Shown: positions 37,156 to 50,511 of the stretch, one piece after another
Position numbering within the stretch: the first letter of the stretch is position 1
Layout: each line of letters begins with the position of its first letter
Program-made: the position numbers and the translations under genes
Source: Chrysomallon squamiferum
Taxonomy: Eukaryota > Mollusca > Gastropoda > Neomphalida > Peltospiridae
DNA length: 64,000 nucleotides
Assembly: GCA_012295275.1 (NCBI GenBank)
Contig: CM022668.1
Coordinates: 1,075,637-1,139,636, forward strand
Reading direction: 5' to 3'
The notes under the pieces: model-generated
Database searches by the model: none
What the model saw: only the letters and a program-made list of their open reading frames with translations
What the model was told of the DNA's origin: nothing

Positions 37156-37217
37156 AGGAGCAAAATTTCCTCTTTCCAGTGCACAGTTTGCTTTTCTTTT
37201 AATGAAAGCGTGCGAAT
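37156..37217 (+). repeat. Diverged fragment of the dispersed repeat found in DNAJB11 intron 2
   Basis: TTTCCTCTTTCCAGTGCA is shared exactly with the left arm of the intronic inverted repeat (near 16228-16245), with diverged similarity on both sides (GAGCAA before; a TTTGCTTTT stretch and AAAGCGTGCGAATTT after). This suggests the arm contains a family member rather than unique DNA. Confidence 0.5.
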
Positions 37218-40200
37218 TTATTTTTAATTTTTGTAGGAATCATGCCGTAGTGTGACGTGCTTTCCAACGCATCTGAAAATACACATGATTTCGTTTCTAC
37301 ACTCTCCCGCATTTCGCACAAGAAAGCTTACAATTAGTCTCGCCTGAAAGTGCCTAGATATCCCTTCAAAACGATCTTTTTCTTTTATGAATTGAACAAA
37401 ATGCAGTTTCCGAAACTTACAAAATAATTTTTTCAACTAAATATGTACTATCTTTTCGCGAAAAAATTCTCGATACGGTTCAATAAGTTAAAAGAGCTTT
37501 CTATATCACGGCTAAAACGCGGTAGCCGTTAAACGACGGACACTCATGGTCAGAAGTGAACATCAACAGTGGTCTACGTTCTCAGTCAGCAAGTGGACCG
37601 GAATGGAGGAAACCACGAGCTACGAACGCGTATTAAGAGTCGTATGGTGAAAATAACAGACTGAAGCTATACACGAATAGCAAAGGGTGATAATATTGTT
37701 AAACAATACTTAGTGATCGCTGTGTTGCGGGTTTTAGTTATAACATTTCAGATATATTTTTTCATAAAAGCTTTTTCTGATCAATAAAAAAGCCAAGCTG
37801 AAGAAAATGAATAGAAAAAGCTTTTTTTGTGAGAACCTGATAAACTGCCACGTGTTGAAAATTATCAGACGTTAACGTCAAATAGTCGCACGTGGAAAGT
37901 GGATAAACCTCAAGAGGCTGATAATTCACTGACATATATTTAGATTTATAAGCATATTGCTCTTTCAGAACAGGATAGTGAAGTAAAGTGTATCATCCCT
38001 TGCAGGTGAGCTGAAGTCAGTCATTTGACCCCACCCCATTCAAACTACCCCACCGTGACTGTAGTTGTAACATCTCTTTACAACGATCTTTTCTTCCTGA
38101 TCAAAATGCAGTTTGAATTATAAAAATCGGTTTATTTATTAGGCATGTTATTGTATTTTAAAGTATTGAGAGAAAACGGTAAAATTGATGTCCAGTTCTC
38201 GGAAATATAAACCAATTTTGGTGGGCTGTTATCTCAGAATCAAGCAAGGGATGAATCTGGGGAAAAAACAGTCTCTATAAATTAAATTATTGAAATCTGT
38301 GCATTTTCATGCTTCGTTGTATAAGTTTGCGAAGGATATGAGCTGGCAAAAAAATCAGGGTTTTATCAAAACGGTGTTTTTAAATATTTTATATTTTATT
38401 ACTACAGAACTGGGGAGAACATTATCAGCCAAAACTGTTATTGGAATAAAGAGAGAAACATGTTATAAAATCTTTTTCTTTTCTTTTCTTATTTAATTCT
38501 TGCTTTCTTTTTGTAAAAAAAAATCTGTAATATACGAAAAAAAGAAAAGAAAAGAGCGTTTGTTCCAAGATTAAATTTTGGGTGAGAGTATTTACCATAC
38601 TGAAGCACTATAACATCCTGTAATGCCATCTTTATAATTATGGAATTTTACGATAATATACGAAACAGACTTAGATTCGTTCTTGAATATATTTTATGAA
38701 TGTGTATTTAAATTTTATTTTGAATGATTAAATCATAGCTGATCAGGGACATAAAACAGTAATTATTTTTTTGAATAAATCACATATATTCTACTTAAAT
38801 CATGACCCCTGTAATACACTCAGACAATAAAACTGAGAAGTAGTTAAACCTGGTCACTTTTTACTGGTCCTTGACTGACTGTTGTAGACAGATTAACTAT
38901 AATTTTGAAAATGTATTGTATATTAAAACTTCGCCAGCCGAAATTCCGAAATCATTTGTATTTTCCGTCTCAGAGCTTTGTAGGTCATAGTCAGGAAAAA
39001 GAAAACAAATTCCAGTATGAAATAATAAATTTGTTAATTTCTAACTGTTAATTGTGTTTTGTAGACTTTGCCATTTCATTTGTTATTGTTACAGTAACTG
39101 AGAAAGAAGCTTGATTTTTCTTTTCTCTTCCATTACTCTCCCCTAAAATTGTCTTAATTTTATTACTATCAATAACTCATACGTTAGTTTCCGGTCAATC
39201 CCATACAGAAATGAAAACCAGTGACGTATGCAACCAGTGACGTATGCAGTGTGCACGCGCAGACGTATCTAGCAGGAGGCTTTTTAAAATATTTTTCTAT
39301 CATAAGTCGAACAATAATTTTTTTAAATTAATTTAAAGATGATGTTGCAGTCATTAAGCTGACATTTTTTTCTCTTGTTCGTATATTTATTTATTTATTA
39401 TTATTTATCTTTTAATTCTTTGTTTAATTCTGACTGAAGCCTAACCCTTAGTTACGCCATTGTTAAACATTAATAACAATAAATAAATAAATAAATAAAA
39501 GTGAGAGAGATGAGAAAAAATAACCAACAAAAAAAAAAAAAAAACTTATTAAATTAAACAAAATTTAAGCTATACGAAAATGGCATGTTATAATGTCATA
39601 AATTATCATAAAATTATATAAAATTATATAAAAAAGATCAAACTGTTACTTACAAATTTACGAAAATATTTTCAAAACGAACTCTCCAATCTATCATTTA
39701 CTTCAGACGGTGTTGCCTGGTAACTGCCTAATGAACAGATCTGCTAATTGCGACAGAAAGAAAATGTGTTCATTTTCGATACTTCAGACTGAGAAGTTAA
39801 AGAACCTTCCAGAGACAATTAGATTGTGACTTTTTATTAGTTCTCTATTTATTTTGTCTGCAGGGTATGTCTGTTTAAAGTTTTAAATAAAGTTACATTT
39901 CACTCTCTCTTTTTTACACATGCACTCATTTATTAACTATGTATATTTATGTATACACGTGTTTCTGTTTTTCCTAAATGTCTTTCTAAATATTCCTTTG
40001 TCTTTCTGTCGGACTATCTGACGATCTATCTCTTCAGATTTCAATCTTAGAAAACACTCGCACACTCAGATACATATTCACACATATATTAGATATTCTT
40101 TCTCAGCTTCAACTCCTACAGAATTGGATTAGTCCAATTCGTCTTCGCTTTATTGCCAATATGCAACATTTTCAGTATTTTATCAGCAGATTGCGCTCTG

Positions 40201-41289
40201 TAAATTCAATACTAAGTGACAGACGCTCACAGTATGAATTTAGTAAACAGTGTATTTTTGACGCATTCGATACGAAATGAATGACCCACTTGTTAGTTCT
40301 ATCAGTAATTATATTTCGATGTTTGAATATTAAATCATAGGCCTGTTCTAGTGTGCTGTGTGTTTGTGCGGACTTCCAAGTCCGTCTAATTATATTTCGT
40401 AGTCTTAGACGACGAGAAGAACGCAAAGAAGACGACTACGACGACACGGAAACAGCTACAAGTGGTAATTAACAGTGTCACTGTAGAATGAGTTAAAAGG
40501 GACAAAACTACTCAGTAGCTTACTTTCATTCCTAAAATTACTTGTTGTTATTGTTAATTCTTTATGCATCTCGTCATTTCAACTTGTTTTTTGTCAGTGT
40601 CATTACTCGAACGTGCCAGGTGGTCACGTGATGATTGTCAATACTTTAACCGATTTGAAGTACGCTGGAATGCACGAACTAACTTTTTAGTACATTACAA
40701 AACATCTTCTTTGTTGTTACAACGCAGCAAAACGGCTTTCCGTGATATTATTTGAAATTAATATCTTTAGATTAATTATTCTGTATCGAGTTACATCTCT
40801 CACTTGCAGAGAGAAATTAAGTAAAAAAAAAAAAACAGCAAAACCGATTATCGTTAGGATATTTATACATTTTCACGTATATAATTTAATTTTTTTCGTT
40901 CGATCAAATCGTCTAAAATCCACGTATTATATAATTCAAGATACTGATAAGAATGAAATTATGAGTGTTGGGTGAATGCAAAAACAAAATATTGTCTAAG
41001 AGATAATGGTTGATGTTATTAAAGTATTTGAAAAAAAGTGATATTCACAAAGAGTTAAATTTGACTGAGATAGATTGCACCATTTAGACAGGATGGATCT
41101 TTTTAATATCTATGATTCAAGTTTATTTCTTTCCTGTAAAACCAAATTATGTAAGGTATTAATATGTTTCATAGACTTTGCATCAGAGAATGAATGTTAA
41201 GTAAATACTTTCAGTAGCAACCCTCTCCTATATTTGGTTTACCAACAGCCGAAACATTCCTACTGCAAGTCGACAAGCGTAACCCAGAG

Positions 41290-41290
41290 C

Positions 41291-41329
<39 letters not shown>

Positions 41330-41342
41330 AATAATAATAATA
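41290..41342. repeat. (CAA)n then (AAT)n microsatellite
   Basis: About 12 CAA units passing into AAT units. Confidence 0.93.
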
Positions 41343-44300
41343 TCATCTTCTTGTGATTGTTATTATTACATAAAATTAAGACTGATACATTAAAATAGAT
41401 AATAATTCCTATATGTTTTACTAATTAACTATGTAAATTGTTTAAATTAAACAATGGTTTCCAGTATAAGCAAATTTATAGAAAATAGTGGTCTGAAAGA
41501 ATTTTTTTAACATGGATTCTCTCCGCCTCTGTGCATATGAACCTGACTATAAAACAGCATAATTCAGTGTGCACCAGTCTCTAAACAAGACTGAAACTGT
41601 CACAGCCTGTTTTCAAACAGTTAAATCATGATTAGATGTGACGTATTTAAATGCAAATTGGTGAAGAGCGTTTTTGTCGAAACTGAAAAGTTAATTTGCT
41701 GACTTTTATTTTTTTTACAGTAAAACAACTAGCAAGTCCCATCATCACACATAATATTATGTAAACTTTGTTAGTTTCTCATCTATTACATTTCTGAGAA
41801 TAATTCTAATGTTAAAATCCAGTGACATTTGAAAACCATATCTGATATCTTTTTAAGAAAAACCTGTTTCTCACTTTATTGATTTAACTATTTTTGTATT
41901 CATCATCACTCGTCAATTATGTGATATCTGATTGCTGTTTGGCATTTTATTTTAAAATTTTAAAGTAAAATAATATTAATAACAAATTATTAAGAATTTG
42001 TTTTATTTTCCAAAAAGTTTATATATTACAAACCTTTACTCCTTGTTTATAAGATGATGCAGAGAATTTCGCATCTTACTTGATTGTTATTATTGTTATT
42101 ATTAAAAATTATACATAAACCTGATTCTTCATACTTATTTTGGTTAAATAAATGTTCATTTTAATGTTATAAGTGGATCTGTTTGATTTCTAACTCGACT
42201 TCTAACAGTACATGTAATCTGAGTTTCTGATTCTTTATTTGAAAAACACGACTCACTGCCTTCTCCGCAATTAGAGTAATTCATCGAATATTATGGTTTA
42301 CCTAATCATATTATCTTTAAATTATAGTCACTTTTTTATATATTACTTCCACTAATTTCCAAAATCCGCCAACACTGTAGAAACTCGTAACAGATATATA
42401 ATTATAGTCAACACAGAAGCAATTCAATAACAGTTAAAGATAAAACAAAGCTGCATAAATGTCACTTTATTTTTCTTCTTTTTTAACATTTTATCACTGA
42501 TGTTGATAAATAAAAAAATAAAAAAAATAAATATTCATTAATGAGGAGTCATAAAAATCATTTATCGTAGTGTTTGGTTTTTTTTTTTTAACTTTTCATT
42601 ATTAATTTTTATTAATATGTATACTTTAATGTTGAGTTTTTCTGATATTATATTAAAAGATAATAACAAAATGCAGTTCTTTCCTGTGATGATGTTTATA
42701 TTTTATATTTTGGTTTTGAAATTTGTTTTTTCTTTAAATAACAAATCATTGTTCATTACTCATTTCTTTCCTCCAGAATTAATTAATTAATTGACATAAA
42801 TAAAATAAATCTTTTGGAAGTGTTTTTAGTATTTAAATCTAGTTAGTTAAATAAGCTAAATAATTCTACGCCAAAGGACGACACGGCTGCTAAACGTCAA
42901 GTGGACGGAAATGTCATTTTGTTGGCTTCTGGCGCATTCTACAATTAACACTGATAATTAATAACAATGTACGCAGTGTAGCTGAAGATGTTCTCATTAG
43001 TTAAAAACTGAAATATAATTATTTTCAGAAGCATTAAGCAGAGTTTGAAAGAGACGAGTAAGTCAGTGGCCAGTTTGAAGGGTGCGCAGCTGATTAGATG
43101 AATATTCCCAGCTGTTAATTACCTATTTGATAATAACATAAGCTAGAGAGTGGACACCTGAGAAAACGCCAGTGATTAAGAAGAAGAAAATAAGTAGTGA
43201 GATGTTGTAGACGTCGCTAAAGTCGCGTTTCCGGGCACAGAAACGTGCGCGCACCAAATACAGTCACGATCTCTAAACCTATCCGTTTTATCGTGTTTCT
43301 TGAAAATAACTATCATGATACTTTTACATACTTAGAAATGTGTGCACGAAAAACCAGGCCTGATTTCTGTAAATACTTTTAATACATTCAAAGTTTATGT
43401 TGTCAAAGTGAACTTGAACTTGAAAAAATATATAACGTCAAAGATTTACAAATGGCAGTGATAGTCGTGCTGAATGCTTCTAACTTTGTCACAGCTTTGT
43501 AAAACATTTTAACGTTTAGTAACATTTGTTACATGATAGAACTCTTACACTTTGACTCCCACTTTTACTATCAAGTTAATTACAGATTACAATTAATAAA
43601 ACAGACATTCAGACTTAAAAAGAAAAAAACGAGAAAAGAAGAAAAAAGGTTTTTACTTCAATATGTTTTAAAAAAGAAGAACGGTTTATTTGTACCTAAA
43701 TGATTATAACAGATAACAATAAAACTGGCATATTGGTGATATGGCTCAATGATAATGATAAAGCTATTTGTGATTAATCTAAACTAATGATAAAGCTGGT
43801 AGGATATAATTTCAAAAATTGGCTTCACGTAAAAGCCTCGGATAACCGGTAAGTGACTTCAAACAATAGATTTAACTAGATACCCTCAGAGAGATGTGAC
43901 ATAAGTTACTTTACCTCAACCCGGTCATTAATTACAGAGTCATGACGTGTTACAGCATACAGATATTATCAGTGAAAAGAATTACTGGTGAACTGGGAGA
44001 CCCCTTTTACATATATCTGTACAAATTACACTGTTAATGAAAAAGAACAAGGAAAAAAAAAATAATAATAAAAATAATAAACAAATAAAATGTTAAATAA
44101 ATAAAAAAGAACAAGTTTCTAGGAACTTTTCAATTTTAACTAATGCCAAATAATGTCATTTACTATTAAATTTGTTTATATAATTTGCTTTATGAATCTA
44201 GTTCCGTTTAGTAGTTAATATTTAGTTATTCGTATTAGTTGTTTTGGGGTTTTTTAGGGTTTTTTTGAAGGGCTAGTTTTTGTTGTTGTTGTTGTTGATG

Positions 44301-45186
44301 TTTCATTTAAATTATCATACCTTCCTGAAATGAGTATCCTTTGTTTTATTGACTATATAATTATATTGAACATGCTGTTGCGATCTTTTAACCGATGAAT
44401 TTATTGTCCGTCTTTCTTTGTGTGGTTTATTATTTCTGCTATGATATTATTTTCTGACTTTTCCATCTGTTTATTATTTTCTGCTGGCTTTAGTTATTAC
44501 TTATAGCAATTTTGGTTTCTTCTCTTCAGCTTTTGTCATTTGTTTTCAACTACAGAAGATGTCATATGGATTATTTTCAGACTGTTGATGTTAAAAATAC
44601 AAAGATTTCTTTCATCGGAAACTGGGGTCTATGTCCAGCTCGGGTTAAAACACGAGCCTTGTACCACCATTACTGCTGATACTAACACTGCTGTTTTATT
44701 ATTACTGTTTTCTTATTTTTACTTCTGCTTATACTATTAATTGTTGTAATAAGTAAATAATAAATACTCTGATATAAAACAGAAAATAGCAATAAATTAC
44801 TGACTGTTGATGACAAAAGATAATTGTTTTAAAAGAAAAAAAACCCCTCAAATTCGCCATTTGTTCACTCAAATATTTAGCTAAAAAAAGAATTCCATAT
44901 TTGCATCTGGCAAAGATGATGTATCACTTCTGAAATAAGCCAAATTTCTTTTAAGTAACTGTTTTGGTGTATTAACTGCTGTCAGTGTTTTTTTATTCTT
45001 TAATTTGTAGCTAATCCGTCCAAGTATCAAAAGCTCCGATGTAGCCATTAGTAAGAGCCAGCTGTAATTGGTGCACTGAGCTCTCGTACAGGCGAGATTT
45101 CCAAACGTGACGTTTAAGTCCGTTGCTTATTTGTATTATTGAGAAATATTACAGACTGTTACGTTCACTTGCACGCAGTACAGACT

Positions 45187-45194
45187 TATAAATA
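45187..45194 (+). promoter_or_regulatory. Candidate TATA box
   Basis: TATAAATA in the context GACTTATAAATACTTG, preceded by a CRE half-site (CGTGACGTTT, near 45108). It lies 3.2 kb upstream of the neuropeptide coding exon, which must have an upstream noncoding exon because an acceptor precedes its ATG. A possible start for that gene, not demonstrated. Confidence 0.25.
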
Positions 45195-45505
45195 CTTGTA
45201 AATGCGGCGCAAAGCCACATCGCTCTCTTAATTCTTCTTGTAAATCAAAAATGTACGCTAACTTCGATCGCAGATGAGATTTGCTGAATGAAAGATGGTT
45301 TATTTAGGTCATTAATAGTATTATTTGACCAGAAGCCGGGATCAGACAGGTAGCAGGGTCAGATGTTTAAGCAGTTAATCTTCAACCCGGCTACCAGTGA
45401 TTTTTGCACACGATTTTATATTTGGAAATGTCAGGTGTCTGAAAGAATTTATTACAGTCCAGAACTTCTATTTATAAAGTGAAAAATAGGTTATTATTAA
45501 CAATA

Positions 45506-45506
45506 A

Positions 45507-45552
<46 letters not shown>

Positions 45553-45569
45553 TATATATATATATATAT
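45506..45569. repeat. (AAT)n then (TA)n microsatellite
   Basis: About 15 AAT units followed by about 9 TA units. Confidence 0.93.
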
Positions 45570-46114
45570 TTTTTTTTTTTTAAAGTATAGAAAGAAATGC
45601 AATATTTGGCTTAAGACTTTCAAATCTACCGTCATCATTTTCGTAATAGTAAATATTTCTTGTCCTGGTTCAGTTAATATTTTAGATCCGATATATCTTC
45701 TCTATACATAAATGTGCAAATGTCTGTTACAGACATGCTGTTTAACTGGTAAGGTTTTGTGTATAGATGTATCTGTAGCAGATTAACCTGTTCTCAGCAC
45801 TAATCACAATTAGTCTTTTTATTACAGAACTGTTCTGTGCATGTTTATAAAATGCATTCGAAAAATATAAACAATGTGCCAAATTATCTGAGACAAAAAT
45901 ATTAGGCACGTCGTTGCTGCTGCTGCTTTTGTTGTCGTTATACTGACAATAACATAAAAAGAAAGAAAAGAAAAACAACACCAAAAAAATAGTTTTGAAA
46001 ACAGATTTGCTAAAATCGAATTCTGGTGTTAACCGAAATTAAATATAAAAGTTTGGTATTTTATAAATTTGGATACAACAGATTTCAAGTTTCTTTTTTA
46101 CTTTCATTTTTGTT

Positions 46115-46115
46115 T

Positions 46116-46166
<51 letters not shown>

Positions 46167-46168
46167 TT
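46115..46168. repeat. (TTTA)n microsatellite
   Basis: About 13 TTTA units; the 98-codon frame across it (46026-46322) is repeat-derived. Confidence 0.93.
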
Positions 46169-48106
46169 TTGTTTTGCTTTATTTTATTTTTATTTTATTA
46201 TATTGTATCTTTGGTTTTTCTTCAACTTCACATCTCTCCATATAAACAACACATTATTAAACTTTTCAAATATACTTTTTCTCTCAGTTATTCCCTCATT
46301 ACATTTTCTCAATCGATTTTAATATAGAAGACCTTTAAATTATACAATCATTGTTTCGTTTTTCTAAAGAGTAAAACTAATTATTGATCGATTGCAGTAG
46401 CAAAATCCAAAAACTTGTTATTCAGCAAATAGAAACAATATTGAAACGAAATGCCAGTGAGAATTTGTAAAATGTTTATTATAACAAAAATACTCACAAA
46501 GGACACTGTCATTCACGCCAGGAATGTGTGTACGCCAACAGAAGAAATATCACCTTAAACCAAACAGCATCCAAAAAACAAACCCTGCGTTTAAAACTCA
46601 AATATCTTAGTTGAGTTATCATTTAGATCTTTTCTTTATTCAGAATAATTAGAAATGAATACCCGTATTTACAGTATCCAGTATATTAGTAGTAATGTAT
46701 ATTAGAGCTGACTTCCTCTGTTCTGTTTATTAAAAAGTACATGCACTACTGTGAAGACTTTAATAAATACACCGAAGTGTTATAAATGGTGACACGCAAC
46801 ATGTAAAGAAGGCTGACAGTTCAGACTGAAGTATCAGTAATGGCGGCATCTCACTTAACAACCGATTCGCTTCGGGGAACAGAACAGAAAGTTAGAAATG
46901 CTTGCTCGTCTGTTTGTAGCTATACAATTTAGAAATTATTCTAAACTGTGCTAATTTTAAAAATTATTAAATGATTTTCACATTAAAATAAAGCATAGTG
47001 ATAAATCATACTGAAAAATTATGCGACTAAGATTTAGTACGTGAAGGCGATGAAAAAACAAATAGGTGATGCTACGGTCCCCATCTGTAGTTTAGACAAT
47101 GTGATGAATGATCTCACTAACATCAGAGACCGTTCAGACAGTACTGAATAAAAAAATTTAAAAAACATATTAAGAGAAGGTGTTGTAGATTGATTTATAT
47201 AATTTGATTTTTTTTTTTTTTTTCCCATTTGGTTTAAATAAAAAAAAAAAATCATGTTTTCAAAGTAGCGGTAATAGCAGTATTAATAAGAGAAGCAGCA
47301 ACAGTGTTGTATTAAAAGCTAATAAAGTTTGAAATGCTTGTCAGATAGTTGAAATAGCGAATTATTTAAAATATTAATTAAACATTTAGACAGGTCGAGT
47401 GACTGAACTCTTTAGCTAAGTACGTTCACAGTTTTCAAATTGGTGAAAGGCACACGAGGACCGTCTCTGCGTCATAAGCTGAGTGACATTTATAAGTAGA
47501 TTAAGTAGAAAATATATTTTATTTCTACGTAAAGGTGTTTGAATCGATCCATTATTAAATTTTAATCAAATAAATTTTAGTATGTAAGAACCCGAAATGA
47601 TATATTTATAAATCCTAACAGAATCAGTAAAAAAAAACCAAAACAACAACAACAACAAAAAAATAAAACAAAAAAACAAAAACAAAAAAACAACAACAAA
47701 GAAACAAAAAACATTTAAGAGAAATTATTCTGAAACTGTAACTTTCTTTTCTCCTTAGAACAAATTATCCATCTGCTATATGGTAAATTTGTTTGACATA
47801 TTTAACAACAAATGTGTTTATTAATAACTTCCAGTTTAAATATCTTACTTTGAAGTTAACGGCAACATTTGGAAATTTAAAAAACGAATCAATTTTCTGT
47901 CAACTCTATTTAGTTAAATTCAAGAGTAAGCGAACATAAATATGTGAAATTGAATGAATGCTTAATAGATTTACAAATATGAATTACATTTTTTCCTTCA
48001 GAATCACATGACTAGTTTCCAGCATGTTTAAAATCTGCCGATCCATGGATTTAATTCATCAACAGTTGTGATATTGACTAATATTAATCTTTAATGAGCA
48101 ACCATA
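46169..48106. other. Non-coding DNA upstream of the neuropeptide exon
   Basis: AT-rich with poly-T/poly-A and CAA/AAAC-rich tracts near 47211-47250 and 47630-47710. No exon is recognised; this is probably promoter or intron of the neuropeptide gene. Confidence 0.5.
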
Positions 48107-48151
48107 CACACACACACACACACAAACACACATACACACACACACTCAACA

Positions 48152-48199
<48 letters not shown>
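48107..48199. repeat. (CA)n microsatellite, interrupted
   Basis: Several CA blocks ending in about 22 uninterrupted units, 220 bp upstream of the neuropeptide start codon and within the presumed intron. Confidence 0.95.
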
Positions 48200-48204
<5 letters not shown>

Positions 48205-48391
48205 AGAATAGGATTTTTGATTATGTTGTTGTTGTTAGTTATTTATTTTGTCTTGAATATTTTTAACGTTAGACGTCACGTGCACATTCTTTATTATAGA
48301 TCATTACTAGTACTGTTATTAGTTGTAGTAGTGATAGTAGCAGCAGCTGCATATGTATGTAATTATTAAAATTTTAAATTTATTATTTCAG

Positions 48392-48828
48392 ATTTAACAA
48401 GACAAATACAGATAATCACAATGGAACAAATCCGAATTGTTGTGGTCGCGATATTTCTGTCCTGTATTTACGTCACTGCACTGTCAGCTTCAACAGAAGG
48501 GGACATAAGACATCTGATGGAGATTTTGGGAAAACTTAAGAACATCGACAGGAAACGACAGTCCTCCGAACCGACAATGTGGTCTCGTTATAAAAACATT
48601 TCCGCCGACCGACGACTACTTCTGCCAAGTATAGCAGGAAACAGCCAATCCAAGCTTGTGAAAGAGCCACGTGACAGTGAAGCTACTGACATGCGCAAAA
48701 GACAAGGCTCTTGGACTTACGACTACGGTCTTGGCGGTGGTAGATTTGGCAAAAGAAATTTCGGCGACTACGGCATAGGAGGCGGACGGTTTGGCAGAGA
48801 TGTTGACCACGTCGATCTCTCCGACTGA
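48392..48828 (+). CDS. Cholecystokinin/sulfakinin-type neuropeptide precursor (GGGRF-amide), complete
   Basis: The coding frame is 48421-48828, 135 residues plus TGA, in one exon; the exon starts at 48392 after TATTATTTCAG, so 29 bases of 5' UTR are included here. Residues 1-23 are a signal peptide (VVVAIFLSCIYVTALSA core), sending the product into the secretory pathway. RKR at 92-94 releases QGSWTYDYGLGGGRF (95-109), whose N-terminal Gln can form pyroglutamate; Gly110 is the amide donor and KR111-112 the next cleavage site. A second peptide, NFGDYGIGGGRF (113-124), is followed by Gly125-Arg126. Tyrosines next to aspartate (Tyr100/102 and Tyr118) are candidates for sulfation, a hallmark of CCK/sulfakinins. 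From memory, the oyster CCK/SK peptide also ends DYGLGGGRF-amide. Expected role: neuronal or gut signalling through a CCK/SK-type GPCR. Other RFamides are the alternative. Confidence 0.9.
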
Positions 48829-48880
48829 ATAATATGTCATCATGTGACGTTTACAGAGAACGTAAAATAATGAAATTAAA

Positions 48881-48886
48881 AATAAA
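48881..48886 (+). terminator. Candidate polyadenylation signal of the neuropeptide gene
   Basis: AATAAA 53 bases after the stop codon, the first good site. Confidence 0.5.
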
Positions 48887-50511
48887 ATCAGTCACGGAAC
48901 AAACTCTTATTATAATTTATTTATTTTTATTTTAAGCAAGCTGCGATTCTAGTATTAATTTGAACATAAAAATAAAAATATTTTGTTATAGCCACTGAAG
49001 TTTTATTTCATCATCATCGTCACCGTCACCATCATGTTTATTAACAATTATTATTATTATTGGGTTGTTAGGTATAATAGTTAATCTAATACCACATTTA
49101 TTTGGCTTTATGATCAGTATGCAGTAAAAATATTAAATAATATAAAGCATTTATTAAAAAATTCACTAAATACAATTCTTTCCTCTTTTTTTTTCTTTTT
49201 TTTTTTTTCAAATTTTAATTATATATAAATAAATTTTCGCGTAATTTAGTAAACGTCAGTATACATACCACAACGTATTACAACATCAGCTGCAACATTT
49301 TACAAAGTTCTGTATGATCCACGACAATGGGGTTACTAAGATGTTATGACAGTAGAATACAAAGAAAAACTCACTAAGGTGCCGTCTTTGGCAAATTAAT
49401 ATTCATAAAAACAGTTTAAAAGGAAAACCTGCGTTCAGAGGTTAGTGAACGAACTCACGACTGATGGCGGCGAAATACGGTCCAGACGAGAAACGATTTA
49501 TTTATCAAAAACACTCTTTATACAGATTAAAATACATATCAATACTCTATCTATCCGTCTGTCTGTCTGGTTATGTGTCTGTCTATCTGTCTCACTGCCT
49601 GTATGTCTGTTTGTGTCTGTCTGTGTATCTATCTGTCTATCTCTATATATATATGTATGTATTTCCTATTTATAGCCAGAAATAACGACCAAAAAAAAAA
49701 CACAATAATAATAATAATAATAAAACAACAAAAAAAACCCCAGAAATTATTAAGAAAGAAATGTATATATAGCACAGGCAGCTCTCGTTTAGACAATAAT
49801 ATTAACCTTTAAAACTTTTTATAATCACTTAAGAGTATCGGTTTCAGTCATTATAGTTTTTATGACATCTTATTGTTATAATTTCCAATAATGATCAAAT
49901 AATGTTTTATTTCTTTATCTTTTTTCATCAGATTTTCACATGGCATTTAATAAATCTTATATTGTTAGCTAATTAACCATTTACTGTTTGTTGACTCGGT
50001 TTCTTTTAATATCTTCTGTTCTCGGTATCACGAAATAGTATCGCATCTATACCCTGATCTCATTTCATTTTTGAAATTAACTTCTTAATTTGTTTTCATT
50101 AAGATATATTAACACTGCGAGAAAGTCATCCTCTCAAACGACGGATAATAAAGTGATTTTCTGTTTGGGAAATACTGTAGACCTTTTTATCCCGATTTCA
50201 GTGTTAGAAAATTGTCAGTCAAAGAGTTCCAAAGTTATGAATTTTTTTTTTTTTTTTTTTTTTAAATATTTAATTTTTTGGTGTCATTTTCGCAAAATGT
50301 TGTGTTGCCGTAGATTTTTCGCTGTTTCAGGCATCAGAAATAAATAAACTGCTAAAACCCCTCACAGAGTTTGTTTCAGTGTGTAACTGACATTTTGCCA
50401 AGAAAACGATGATTCATTTACCGAGGTCCACAGACAGACAGACAATGTAAAAATGACGTGTTCCAGATTTATCACTTAAATAGTAACTTTTTGCGATTAA
50501 GTCGACATCTT
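48887..50511. other. Intergenic DNA
   Basis: AT-rich; contains poly-T tracts near 49182-49209 and 50242-50264 and a CTGT/TCTA-rich run (49545-49660). No exon supported. Confidence 0.5.

Larger units (their letters stand above)
35827..45180. other. Gene desert
   Basis: About 9.4 kb with no supported exon. Features seen: an imperfect copy of part of the DNAJB11 inverted-repeat arm near 37156-37217, a tandem duplication of CAGTGACGTATGCA near 39221-39250, a CAA/AAT run (41290-41342), poly-A/T tracts and AT-rich DNA throughout. Open frames here (for example plus 38290-38496, minus 40172-40426, plus 44540-44740) are short and unrecognised. Confidence 0.5.

Noticed and set aside
40172-40426. Minus-strand 84-codon frame with an Arg-rich start
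   Set aside because: No recognised domain, no promoter, and one such frame is expected by chance in a desert of this size.
40409-40464. Short GA-rich segment between an AG and a GT, open in two frames (R/E/D-rich)
   Set aside because: Weak acceptor without a pyrimidine tract, only 56 bases, and no partner exon; most likely purine-rich chance sequence.
46026-46322. Plus-strand 98-codon hydrophobic frame
   Set aside because: Centred on a TTTA repeat that translates to FIYL repeats.
48616-48843. Minus-strand 75-codon frame
   Set aside because: Antisense shadow of the neuropeptide coding exon.
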